DNA from: Curtobacterium poinsettiae
Lineage (GTDB): Bacteria; Actinomycetota; Actinomycetes; Actinomycetales; Microbacteriaceae
Direction of reading: 5' to 3'
NCBI RefSeq assembly: GCF_025677645.1
Contig: NZ_CP106879.1
Location: forward strand, 2,232,001-2,296,000
DNA: 64,000 nt
Positions within the stretch are counted from its first letter, which is position 1, and each line of letters begins with the position of its first letter. The translations under genes were made by a program, and so were the position numbers. Positions 52,743 through 58,628 of this stretch are shown piece after piece. Under the pieces are notes generated by a model. That model was not told where the DNA came from, searched no databases, and saw nothing but the letters and a program-made list of their open reading frames with translations.

Positions 52743-53320
52743 TTGGCGAGCCTCCTCGGGGCCAGCAGGGTCACGCCGTCCGATGCGGGAGGCAGACCGG
52801 CGAGCATGGCGACGATGTCCTGCCAGGCCCGGACGTGTGCGGTGAGGTCGTCGCCGCGTGGTGTCCACGACGCGCGGAGTTCCAGCTGGGCGCCGTCGCC
52901 CTGTGCGGCGAGGTCGCCGTAGCCGCGCGAGATGATCTTGGTGGCCGTGCCCGAGGCGTGGTCGTACGTCGCACCGTGTGACTCGAGCGCGTCGACGAGC
53001 CAGCTCCAGGTGACGTCGGCGACGAACTCGTCGACGCCGATCTCAGGCTCGAGCGGCGCCTGCGCGAAGGAGACGACACGGAACGCGCCGCCCCAGCCCT
53101 CGGGCTCTTCCGGGTCGTACAGGGCGATGAACCGGCCGGTGCCCAGGTCCGACTCGACGCCGTGCGCGGTGCCGGACACGTCCGCCGCCAGGGCGATCGA
53201 GAACGGTGCGATCCGGGTCGGCGAGGGGATCTCGGTGACGGTGGTCTCGGCGCGGCCGCTGCCGCCGGACACGAACGCGCGGAGCCGCGCGAAGGCGTCG
53301 GGCTCTCGGGATTCGGACAC
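52739..53320 (-). CDS. DUF3000 protein
   Basis: A 193-aa protein with EIPSPTRIAPFSIALAADV, GTGRFIALYDPEEPEGWGGAFRVV, ADVTWSWLVDAL and ELRASWTPRGDDLTAHVRAWQDIVAML-type segments typical of DUF3000. No signal peptide or membrane helix. Function unknown. The GTG at 53320 is fixed by a -10 hexamer 6 nt upstream. That hexamer overlaps the promoter of the divergent hydrolase gene. It is coupled to rnd by a 4-nt overlap. Confidence 0.92.
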   Translation of the reverse strand: MSESREPDAFARLRAFVSGGSGRAETTVTEIPSPTRIAPFSIALAADVSGTAHGVESDLGTGRFIALYDPEEPEGWGGAFRVVSFAQAPLEPEIGVDEFVADVTWSWLVDALESHGATYDHASGTATKIISRGYGDLAAQGDGAQLELRASWTPRGDDLTAHVRAWQDIVAMLAGLPPASDGVTLLAPRRLAK

Positions 53321-53326
53321 ACATGC

Positions 53327-53332
53327 AGACTA
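53327..53332 (-). promoter_or_regulatory. -10 hexamer of a leaderless promoter (DUF3000-rnd)
   Basis: Minus-strand TAGTCT ends 6 nt before the GTG at 53320 and shares bases 53331-53332 with the -10 box of the divergent gene. Confidence 0.6.
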
Positions 53333-53336
53333 GGCT
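53331..53336 (+). promoter_or_regulatory. -10 hexamer of a leaderless promoter (hydrolase)
   Basis: TAGGCT ends 7 nt before the ATG at 53344 and overlaps the opposing -10 box by two bases. Confidence 0.6.
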
Positions 53337-53343
53337 CCGGGCC

Positions 53344-54567
53344 ATGTCCCGATCCGCGCGACCCGCCGAGGACGTCGTCCAGGAGACCGCTCGATCGGCC
53401 GGGTTCATCGCACTCGGCGCCGGCCTGGCAGCTGCCGCGGTGGGGACGGCCGTCATCGGTGGCTTCGTCGCCGCCGTCGCCCGTGCCGTCGTCACCCCCG
53501 ACCGCAAGCGCAACGAACGCGTCCCGATCCACGCCGTCGACCCCGTCCGGAAGACCGTCACGATCGAACGCACCGCGGACACCGAGCTGCAGGGCCGCTA
53601 CTCGCTCTGGTTCGGCGGCGGCACCGGCCACATGCGCGTCGGCGAGGTGCTCGGCACGACCGAGACCACCGTCACGCGCCGCATCATCGCGATCGACGCC
53701 GGCGACGCGACGGCCGCCCGCCGCGGTCGCTGGGGCGGCTGGTTCTACCTGACGCCCGGCGAGCTCGACGTGCCCGTGGAGGACGTCGACATCCCCACCC
53801 CGAACGGTCCCGCCCCCGCCTGGGTCGTCCGCGCCGACGACCCGGCAGCGCCGTGGGCCGTCCTGGTGCACGGCCGTGGCGTCACGCGCGCCGAGACCAT
53901 CCGCGCCGTCCCGGTCTTCCGCGCCGCCGGCTACTCGGTCGTCCTCGCTTCGTGGCGGAACGACGGCGTCGCCCCGCCGAGCGTCGACGGCCGCTACGGC
54001 CTCGGCAGTACCGAGTGGGAGGACGTCGACTCCGTGCTCCGCTGGCTCACCGCGCAGGACGCCCAGAGCGTCGTGCTGATGGGCTGGTCGATGGGCGGCG
54101 CCGTCGTGCTGCAGACCCTGCTCCGCTCGCGCTTCGCCGGCCTGGTCGACGGCGTCGTGCTCGAGTCACCCGTCGTCGACTGGCACGCCGTCCTGAAGTC
54201 GCAGAGCCAGCTCCTGCGCCTGCCGCGTCCGGTCCGCAAGGTCGCCCAGCGGCTGCTCCGCACCCCGGTGCTGCACCGCCTCGCCGGCCTGCAGCAGCCG
54301 GTGGACCTGCGGGAGCTCGACATGGTCACCCGGTCCGCCGAGCTGACGGTGCCGATCCTGCTGCTGCACAGCGACGACGACGGGTTCGTGCCGTCCTCCG
54401 CGTCGCACGACCTGGCCCGCGCCCGACCCGACCTGGTCCGGCTCGAGGTGCAGACCACGGCCCGACACACCAAGCTCTGGAACCACGACGCCGACTGGTT
54501 CGACGCCCGCATCCTCGCGTGGCTCACCGAGGTGGTCCAGCGGCGCGGGGCGGCCAGCGCGCGGTAG
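53344..54567 (+). CDS. Membrane-tethered alpha/beta hydrolase
   Basis: A 407-aa protein with an N-terminal hydrophobic helix (FIALGAGLAAAAVGTAVIGG, about residues 20-43), a beta-rich linker region (about 55-160) and a C-terminal alpha/beta hydrolase domain. That domain has AVLVHGRGVTRAETIR (oxyanion region), the nucleophile elbow LMGWSMGGAVVL, the acid LLLHSDDDGFVPSSAS and the His in TTARHTKLWNHD. The substrate is unknown; it may be an esterase or peptidase acting at the membrane. The ATG at 53344 is chosen over 53323 because the -10 box at 53331 would lie inside the longer version. The last about 65 nt of the gene plus the following terminator are duplicated at 55360. Confidence 0.9.
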   Translation: MSRSARPAEDVVQETARSAGFIALGAGLAAAAVGTAVIGGFVAAVARAVVTPDRKRNERVPIHAVDPVRKTVTIERTADTELQGRYSLWFGGGTGHMRVGEVLGTTETTVTRRIIAIDAGDATAARRGRWGGWFYLTPGELDVPVEDVDIPTPNGPAPAWVVRADDPAAPWAVLVHGRGVTRAETIRAVPVFRAAGYSVVLASWRNDGVAPPSVDGRYGLGSTEWEDVDSVLRWLTAQDAQSVVLMGWSMGGAVVLQTLLRSRFAGLVDGVVLESPVVDWHAVLKSQSQLLRLPRPVRKVAQRLLRTPVLHRLAGLQQPVDLRELDMVTRSAELTVPILLLHSDDDGFVPSSASHDLARARPDLVRLEVQTTARHTKLWNHDADWFDARILAWLTEVVQRRGAASAR

Positions 54568-54627
54568 ACGCGACCGAAGGGCGGACGGGAGGCGCGGTGC
54601 CAGCTGGCACCGCGCCTCCCGTCCGTC
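54501..54627 (+). repeat. Direct repeat copy A: hydrolase 3' end plus terminator
   Basis: This 127-bp stretch and copy B at 55360-55484 share the hydrolase C-terminal codons (starting CGACGCCCG) and the palindrome that follows, with only scattered mismatches and one 1-bp gap. The 732 bp between hold a small minus-strand gene. Confidence 0.8.
54582..54625. terminator. Palindromic terminator after hydrolase (GGAGGC family)
   Basis: A perfect 44-bp palindrome centred on CAGCTG, 15 nt after the stop; nearly identical to 31942-31981. Confidence 0.8.
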
Positions 54628-54648
54628 GTTGCGTCCGTTCGGTCGCAT

Positions 54649-54701
54649 CGTGAGCAGAAATGGTCGGGTCGCGATCACGCGCTCGACCATTCCTGCTCAC
54701 G
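54649..54701. repeat. 18-bp-arm inverted repeat
   Basis: CGTGAGCAGAAATGGTCG and the complement of 54684-54701 match at 17 of 18 positions around a 17-nt loop. It could terminate the minus-strand gene ending at 54759 or act as a structured spacer. Confidence 0.55.
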
Positions 54702-54758
54702 AAGGGGGTGGTCCGGCCGGAACGTCACGGTCTTCATCCGCTCGCTCTCACGGATCGA

Positions 54759-55130
54759 TCACTTCGTCGAAGAGCGCGGACGAGCGCTCATCTCGTGGGC
54801 GTACGCATCTGCTTCGGTCTTGTAGATCTCGCCCCATGCAATGCTCGGAGGCATGGCACGGACAGGCGGATCGACGTCAGGGAGACAGATCTGCACGAAG
54901 TGCGGGAATGTGGGGAAGGTCCAGAGGTCTTCGTCCTCGAAGCGACTCCAGAGCAACAGCTCCCCGACACCCAGCGGGTGGCCGAGCTCCTGACCGTTCA
55001 GCGGCGGATCGCAGCTGACCATCAGCGCATGGTGACCGTTCGTGAGCTCGATCGGTCGTTCCACTTCGCACCGGAAGACGGACGAGAACCGCTTGCTGTC
55101 CATGGACGAGAGGAAGAAGACTTCTTGCAT
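54759..55130 (-). CDS. Hypothetical small protein, immunity-like by context
   Basis: I do not recognise this 123-aa protein. It starts MQEVFFLSSMDSKRFSSVF, continues CEVERPIELTNGHHALMVSC and is rich in aromatic residues (LWSRFEDEDLWTFPTFPHFV), ending AWGEIYKTEADAYAHEMSA. It looks like a compact, single-domain cytoplasmic protein. GC is lower than in the housekeeping genes. It lies inside the direct repeat of the hydrolase tail and on the same strand as the RHS toxin and its downstream genes, which suggests an orphan immunity gene; this is inference from context only. The ATG at 55130 follows a stop codon at 55132 of a frame that looks like a protein tail, as expected for a toxin-immunity junction. 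Confidence 0.55.
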   Translation of the reverse strand: MQEVFFLSSMDSKRFSSVFRCEVERPIELTNGHHALMVSCDPPLNGQELGHPLGVGELLLWSRFEDEDLWTFPTFPHFVQICLPDVDPPVRAMPPSIAWGEIYKTEADAYAHEMSARPRSSTK

Positions 55131-55131
55131 G

Positions 55132-55230
55132 TCAGAACTCCGGGTTGACGCCGCTGACGCGACCGAGCTGGGTCGCTCCCTTCTCGATGCCGTTCGGGAG
55201 GGGCCGCGCGACGTTCCTTCGAGCAGGAAC
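55132..55230 (-). pseudogene. Possible remnant of a toxin C-terminal tail
   Basis: The minus-strand frame ending at 55132 reads LPNGIEKGATQLGRVSGVNPEF before its stop, plausible protein sequence with 1 nt to the next ATG. Upstream of it the frame becomes non-protein-like Arg/Pro text. A decayed toxin tip in front of its immunity gene is possible, but the evidence is only the short tail and the junction geometry. Confidence 0.25.
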
Positions 55231-55359
55231 TGCCCCGATCCCACGCGGTGATCGGGCGCGGTCTTCGCTGACGGTAGTCCTGCGACGTCGCGGTGGTTTG
55301 CAACAGGGTAGGACGGCGACCACGAGGCACCGGTCGCCTGGGCATCTCCGCCGGAGACA

Positions 55360-55484
55360 CGACGCCCGGATCCTCGCGTGGCTCACCGAGGTGGTCCAGC
55401 GTCGCGGGCGGCCAGGCTGCGGTAGACGCAAGAGCAGACGGACGGGAGGCGCGGTGCCAGCTGTCACCGCGCCTCCCGTCCGTC
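55360..55484 (+). pseudogene. Direct repeat copy B: hydrolase tail remnant plus terminator
   Basis: The frame from 55361 reads DARILAWLTEVVQRRG, the C-terminus of the upstream hydrolase, then diverges. No coding sequence of that hydrolase precedes it. The palindrome at 55437-55484 repeats the terminator with one arm mismatch. The 229 bp before it (55131-55359) hold no recognisable intact gene. Confidence 0.7.
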
Positions 55485-55511
55485 CATGATGCCGTCTGCG
55501 AGACTCGAACC

Positions 55512-55853
55512 ATGTGGCCGTTCCGCAACCGCCCCGAGCCGGTGCCCTCGTTGCCGACGAACCCCGTGCTGCAGCAGATCGTGCTGCGGGGCGGCGACCT
55601 GTCGGAGCCGCGTGACTGGGTGCACTTCGTGTACTTCCCGGACGAAGGCACCGCCAGGGCAGCCTCCGATCAGATCGCCGCCGCCGGGTGGAACGTCGCA
55701 GTCAAGCCGTCGGGTGCGGAGTGGTACGTCGCCGCCGATCAGCAGAACGTGCTCGTCGACGACGCCCGACTGGGTGAGGCGGTGCAGTTCTTCGCGAGCA
55801 TCACCGCCGAGACGCCCGGCGCGCAGTGGGACGGCTACGAAGCGAGCATCTAG
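55512..55853 (+). CDS. RraB-family (RNase E inhibitor-like) protein
   Basis: A 113-aa protein beginning MWPFRNRPEPVPSLPTN, then DWVHFVYFPDEGTARAASDQIAAAGW, EWYVAADQQNVLV and a closing helix with QFFASITAETPGAQWDGYEAS, the usual RraB fold pattern of small acidic proteins. In E. coli RraB inhibits RNase E, but in Actinobacteria such genes often appear as singletons of unknown role and sometimes near toxin loci. GAGACT sits 6 nt before the ATG, close to but not matching the TANNNT leaderless box. It converges with the minus-strand gene ending at 55939. Confidence 0.75.
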   Translation: MWPFRNRPEPVPSLPTNPVLQQIVLRGGDLSEPRDWVHFVYFPDEGTARAASDQIAAAGWNVAVKPSGAEWYVAADQQNVLVDDARLGEAVQFFASITAETPGAQWDGYEASI

Positions 55854-55938
55854 AGCGTCGGCTGCTGTCGCGGCCCGAACTCCTCGAGACGAGTCGCCGG
55901 TCGGCGCGGCTGCGCTGGGCCGTGCGTCAGGTCGGAGG

Positions 55939-56664
55939 TCATCCGGTCTCCTGTGTCGGGCGTGGACCCGGCGAGAGCCCGCCGACGCTCATGGCAGCGA
56001 GGACGTCAGTCCTGCCGGGCGCGAACGCCGTGATTCCGACCGAGGTGTCAGCCTGCACGATGCAGAGCCCCAGCTGCTCGTCGCCGAGCGGCACGAGCGC
56101 ACGGGCGAACCCGTCGAGTCCGCGCACGTCGAAGCCCTTTTCGGCGGCCATCGTGTACTTCGTCAGGAAGGTCCGTGCTGTCGACAGCGCGCCCTGTTCG
56201 AAGATGCGGACCCGTTCGTCGGCCGGACACTGCGATACCACCTCGAGCGCCAGTCCCGCCCCCGGAGCGTCCGATGCGCGGAGCCGCGAGCACAGTTCCT
56301 GGACGGTGATGTGGACGAGACCCACGGATCGGTCGATCGCCGTGGCCGCCACGAGCGTTCGGTCCCTCGCACGCAACACGACCGTCACGAGTTCATCGCC
56401 GTGCTCGACCTGGCAGATCAGGACGAGTTCGTCCCCGAGGGCTTCGAGCGGGTCGATGAACGGTACGAGGTTCGCTTGCTTCTTCGAGTAGGTCCGCCGG
56501 ATGACCGCTGCGAACGACCGTGCGGACACGTCGTAGACGAGCACATTGGTGTCCGGACCGACAGCGGCGAGGATGTCGACGACACGGTCCGGGAGCTCCA
56601 CGGTCGGATCGTTGGTGACCGCTCGGAGATGACCGATCGAGATGTGCGGGGGAGCGCTTGTCAC
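55939..56664 (-). CDS. Hypothetical protein, third gene of a coupled trio
   Basis: I do not recognise this 241-aa protein. It opens with HISIGHLRAVTNDPTVELPD and contains LVYDVSARSFAAVIRRTYSKKQANLV, VEHGDELVTVVLRARDRTLVAATAIDRSV, KGFDVRGLDGFARALVPLGDEQLGLC-type strands and a Gly/Pro tail. It looks soluble, alternating strand and helix, without signal or membrane segments. Its GTG overlaps the stop of the upstream gene (GTGA), so it is co-translated with the two DUF6188-like genes. Immunity or accessory role is inferred from position only. Confidence 0.65.
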   Translation of the reverse strand: MTSAPPHISIGHLRAVTNDPTVELPDRVVDILAAVGPDTNVLVYDVSARSFAAVIRRTYSKKQANLVPFIDPLEALGDELVLICQVEHGDELVTVVLRARDRTLVAATAIDRSVGLVHITVQELCSRLRASDAPGAGLALEVVSQCPADERVRIFEQGALSTARTFLTKYTMAAEKGFDVRGLDGFARALVPLGDEQLGLCIVQADTSVGITAFAPGRTDVLAAMSVGGLSPGPRPTQETG

Positions 56665-57077
56665 CGTCGGACCTCCGCGGACGACGGGCTGTGTCGGTAC
56701 TGCACGTCGCCGTCGGGCAGGGCGTCGATGTCGACCCGTGCGCGCCCCGGTTCGCTGTAGTGCCAGGACGGACCTCGGCGGTTCGGCCAGCCCTCGAGCA
56801 ACGCACCCGAGGCGAACCGAATGGCGATCCGCCCGCCCGTCACTGCACCGTCCGACACGACCTCGGTGTGCAGCGCGAGGAGGCCGAGCAGGGACGGTTT
56901 GTCACCGGGATCGAGGAACTCGTGCTCCCCGTCAGAGCCGGTCAGCGCGAAGTCGGTCTCGAACCGGAGCGACGCACCGTTCGAGAAGCGGATCGTCACG
57001 TCGGATTCGAGGCCGATGAAGTCGACGGTGTCGCCGGTGATGTCCAGCGCGAAGGGTTGGCGCGGAACGCCGCTCAT
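56661..57077 (-). CDS. DUF6188-like protein (immunity-associated), copy 2
   Basis: A 138-aa beta-rich protein: ITGDTVDFIGLESDVTIRF, SLRFETDFALTGSDGEHEFLD, PSLLGLLALHTEVVSDGAV, GRIAIRFASGALLEGWP and SWHYSEPGRARVDIDALPDG. The pattern of a paired strand core followed by a WxxSEPG-type closing strand resembles DUF6188, often found near polymorphic toxins. It is clearly a paralog of the preceding gene (DTVDFIGLESDVTIRF against DTLDFIGVDFRLELRF). Its ATG overlaps the upstream stop and its stop overlaps the next GTG. Function is likely immunity but unproven. Confidence 0.7.
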   Translation of the reverse strand: MSGVPRQPFALDITGDTVDFIGLESDVTIRFSNGASLRFETDFALTGSDGEHEFLDPGDKPSLLGLLALHTEVVSDGAVTGGRIAIRFASGALLEGWPNRRGPSWHYSEPGRARVDIDALPDGDVQYRHSPSSAEVRR

Positions 57078-57472
57078 CCTCGATCTCCTTCCGTACCTGT
57101 GCTCGTCCTTCCGGTCGGCGGATCGACACGAACCGGGCGACCCTTCGGCTCCGAGACGTGCCAGGACTCGAACTCGGCGTCCGGACCAGCGACGAGGGTC
57201 GCTCCTTCAGCGAAGACCAGCGTGAGCGTGTCGCCCTCGACGGATCGCCGAACGAGTTCTGTGCCGAACAGCCGCAGGATGGGGAGCAGCGAGTCCTTCC
57301 GCTCCGGATCGACGACCACGCTGCCCCCGGATCGGTCCGTGACGGTGAACGCAGATTCGAGCTGCACGCCGGAACCGTCGGTGAAGCGCAGCTCGAGCCG
57401 GAAGTCGACGCCGATGAAGTCGAGCGTGTCTGCAGGGATGACCGCCGGGATCGCCTCTTCGGAATTCCTCAT
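57074..57472 (-). CDS. DUF6188-like protein (immunity-associated), copy 1
   Basis: A 132-aa paralog of the next gene: IPADTLDFIGVDFRLELRF, VQLESAFTVTDRSGGSVVVD, SLLPILRLFGTELVRRSVEGD, TLTLVFAEGATLVAGPD and ESWHVSEPKGRPVRVDPP. It heads a three-gene set with 4-nt overlaps at both junctions. The ATG at 57472 is chosen by homology to copy 2. The frame is open upstream to 57982, but that part belongs to a different, frameshifted gene and the joining segment is not protein-like. GC is below the window norm. Confidence 0.68.
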   Translation of the reverse strand: MRNSEEAIPAVIPADTLDFIGVDFRLELRFTDGSGVQLESAFTVTDRSGGSVVVDPERKDSLLPILRLFGTELVRRSVEGDTLTLVFAEGATLVAGPDAEFESWHVSEPKGRPVRVDPPTGRTSTGTEGDRG

Positions 57473-57629
57473 GCCCTCGCCCCCCTGCGCGTCATTCCCC
57501 CCTGGTAATGACGGAGCCCTTCTTGCACGGACTCCGACCGGCATCTGGGGACCGGCACGCAGTCGCTGACAAGGATGTTGGGATCCACAGGCCGAACAAT
57601 TCTGCGCCAGGAGATTGCGAAGCAATCGA

Positions 57630-57982
57630 TCATTCCTCGAATGCAACTTGGTTGGTCCGGGGGATTTCCCGCGGCATTGCGTGGCTGAACCAGGGAGTTC
57701 GAGACTGTCAATCTTTCCATTTTTCGCCCATATGAGGATCTCCCCGCCGATTTCCGCCTGCCCATCCAGGTAACAGGATCTGCTGGGGAGGGGCCCGTCC
57801 GGCAGCTTGGCGATAGGGTGGTCGTCAAGGTCTATTTGCCAGATTCTCGGAGCAATTGTTCGAAATCCCCGAATCGTTTGTGCCTGATGCTGCAATGCCA
57901 TTGATTCGGGTGTTTTGAGATGACTCAGGCAGATGCGCACGAGATCGTGCAGCCGTGATTCATCTTCTGTCCACGTCAACAT
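57630..57982 (-). pseudogene. Immunity-like small protein with a single-base frameshift
   Basis: From the ATG at 57982 (MLTWTEDESRLHDLVRICL) the sequence reads LKTPESMALQHQAQTIRGF, KLPDGPLPSRSCYLDGQAE and GEILIWAKNGKIDSLE, resembling small actinobacterial proteins that end in a GEILxWxxDGxLSxLE...W motif. The expected WFSHAMPREIPRTNQVAFEE and a TGA at 57630 follow in another frame. Restoring one C in the minus-strand CCC run at 57693-57695 joins them into about 117 aa. Without it, the frame runs on into the next gene. GC is about 55-58 percent, well below the RHS core, indicating transfer. Sequencing error and true decay are both possible. Confidence 0.6.
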
Positions 57983-58149
57983 ATCGTCCTACATCCTGTA
58001 GCTGCCTCTTTGGGGATGTACACAGTGCCGACGCGAGAGATCCCCCCAGCAGTGCTTCCCCGCGCGGACCGATAGGGCCAAGAAAGTAAAGTTCGTCCTC
58101 GGTTGCCGTCCCGCTCTCCTCAGGCTCCCGGCTCGCGACCGTCAGGTGC
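57983..58149. other. Intergenic spacer between immunity-like genes
   Basis: A 167-bp stretch with relatively low GC. No ORF, repeat or promoter is supported. It may contain the remains of an older toxin tip, but nothing recognisable is left. Confidence 0.3.
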
Positions 58150-58614
58150 TTACGAGGGCATTTCGGTCGAAGGTCCTGGAGCGCGGGTGGTCATCGCCGG
58201 TACTTGCGTTCCCGACCCGAACACTCGAGAAAATGTGGCCCCTATCTTGACCTGATCTGTGTCGATGATGATCGTCCACAACGAGCCGTCACTCATGTCG
58301 AGGCGGATGACTGCTTTGTCGATTTTGCCGACATCGGATGGGTGGAATCCGACGAACTCGCCCTCGATGAACTGATGTGTGGCTTCGGCGAGTCGCGCGA
58401 ACGAGGCACTGTCGAGTACCGGATTTGGCAAGTGGGGCGCGCTAGACACTTGCTCCAGTTCCGCGACGTCCAGTCCGGGATCTGTCGACACGTTGACGAA
58501 TATGTCCTCAGCCGTCCATGAAAGCTCGGGCAGATGGAGGGAGGCCACAACGTCGGCGAGGTCGAACCATTCGGTATCGCCCTGCTCGGATTCATGAGAA
58601 AAAAGTCGCAGCAT
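58150..58614 (-). CDS. Probable cognate immunity protein of the RHS toxin
   Basis: A 154-aa acidic cytoplasmic protein starting 14 nt after the RHS toxin stop: MLRLFSHESEQGDTEWFDL, LPELSWTAEDIFVNVSTDPG, LARLAEATHQFIEGEFVGF-type helix, DKAVIRLDMSDGSLWTIIID and a closing VKIGATFSRVFGSGTQVP strand. I recognise no named family. Position directly behind the toxin, small size, acidity and low GC fit an immunity protein that binds and neutralises the C-terminal toxin domain. The pairing is inferred from gene order. Confidence 0.65.
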   Translation of the reverse strand: MLRLFSHESEQGDTEWFDLADVVASLHLPELSWTAEDIFVNVSTDPGLDVAELEQVSSAPHLPNPVLDSASFARLAEATHQFIEGEFVGFHPSDVGKIDKAVIRLDMSDGSLWTIIIDTDQVKIGATFSRVFGSGTQVPAMTTRAPGPSTEMPS

Positions 58615-58628
58615 TGGATCCGATTCAA

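Noticed and set aside
54501..55484. Direct repeats as att sites of an integrated phage or element
   Set aside because: No integrase, recombinase or other mobility gene lies between or beside them, and the interval is under 1 kb.
57074..57982. A single 302-aa minus-strand protein
   Set aside because: It fuses a frameshifted 117-aa gene to the DUF6188-like gene; the middle is non-protein-like and a better reading with a single-base correction exists.
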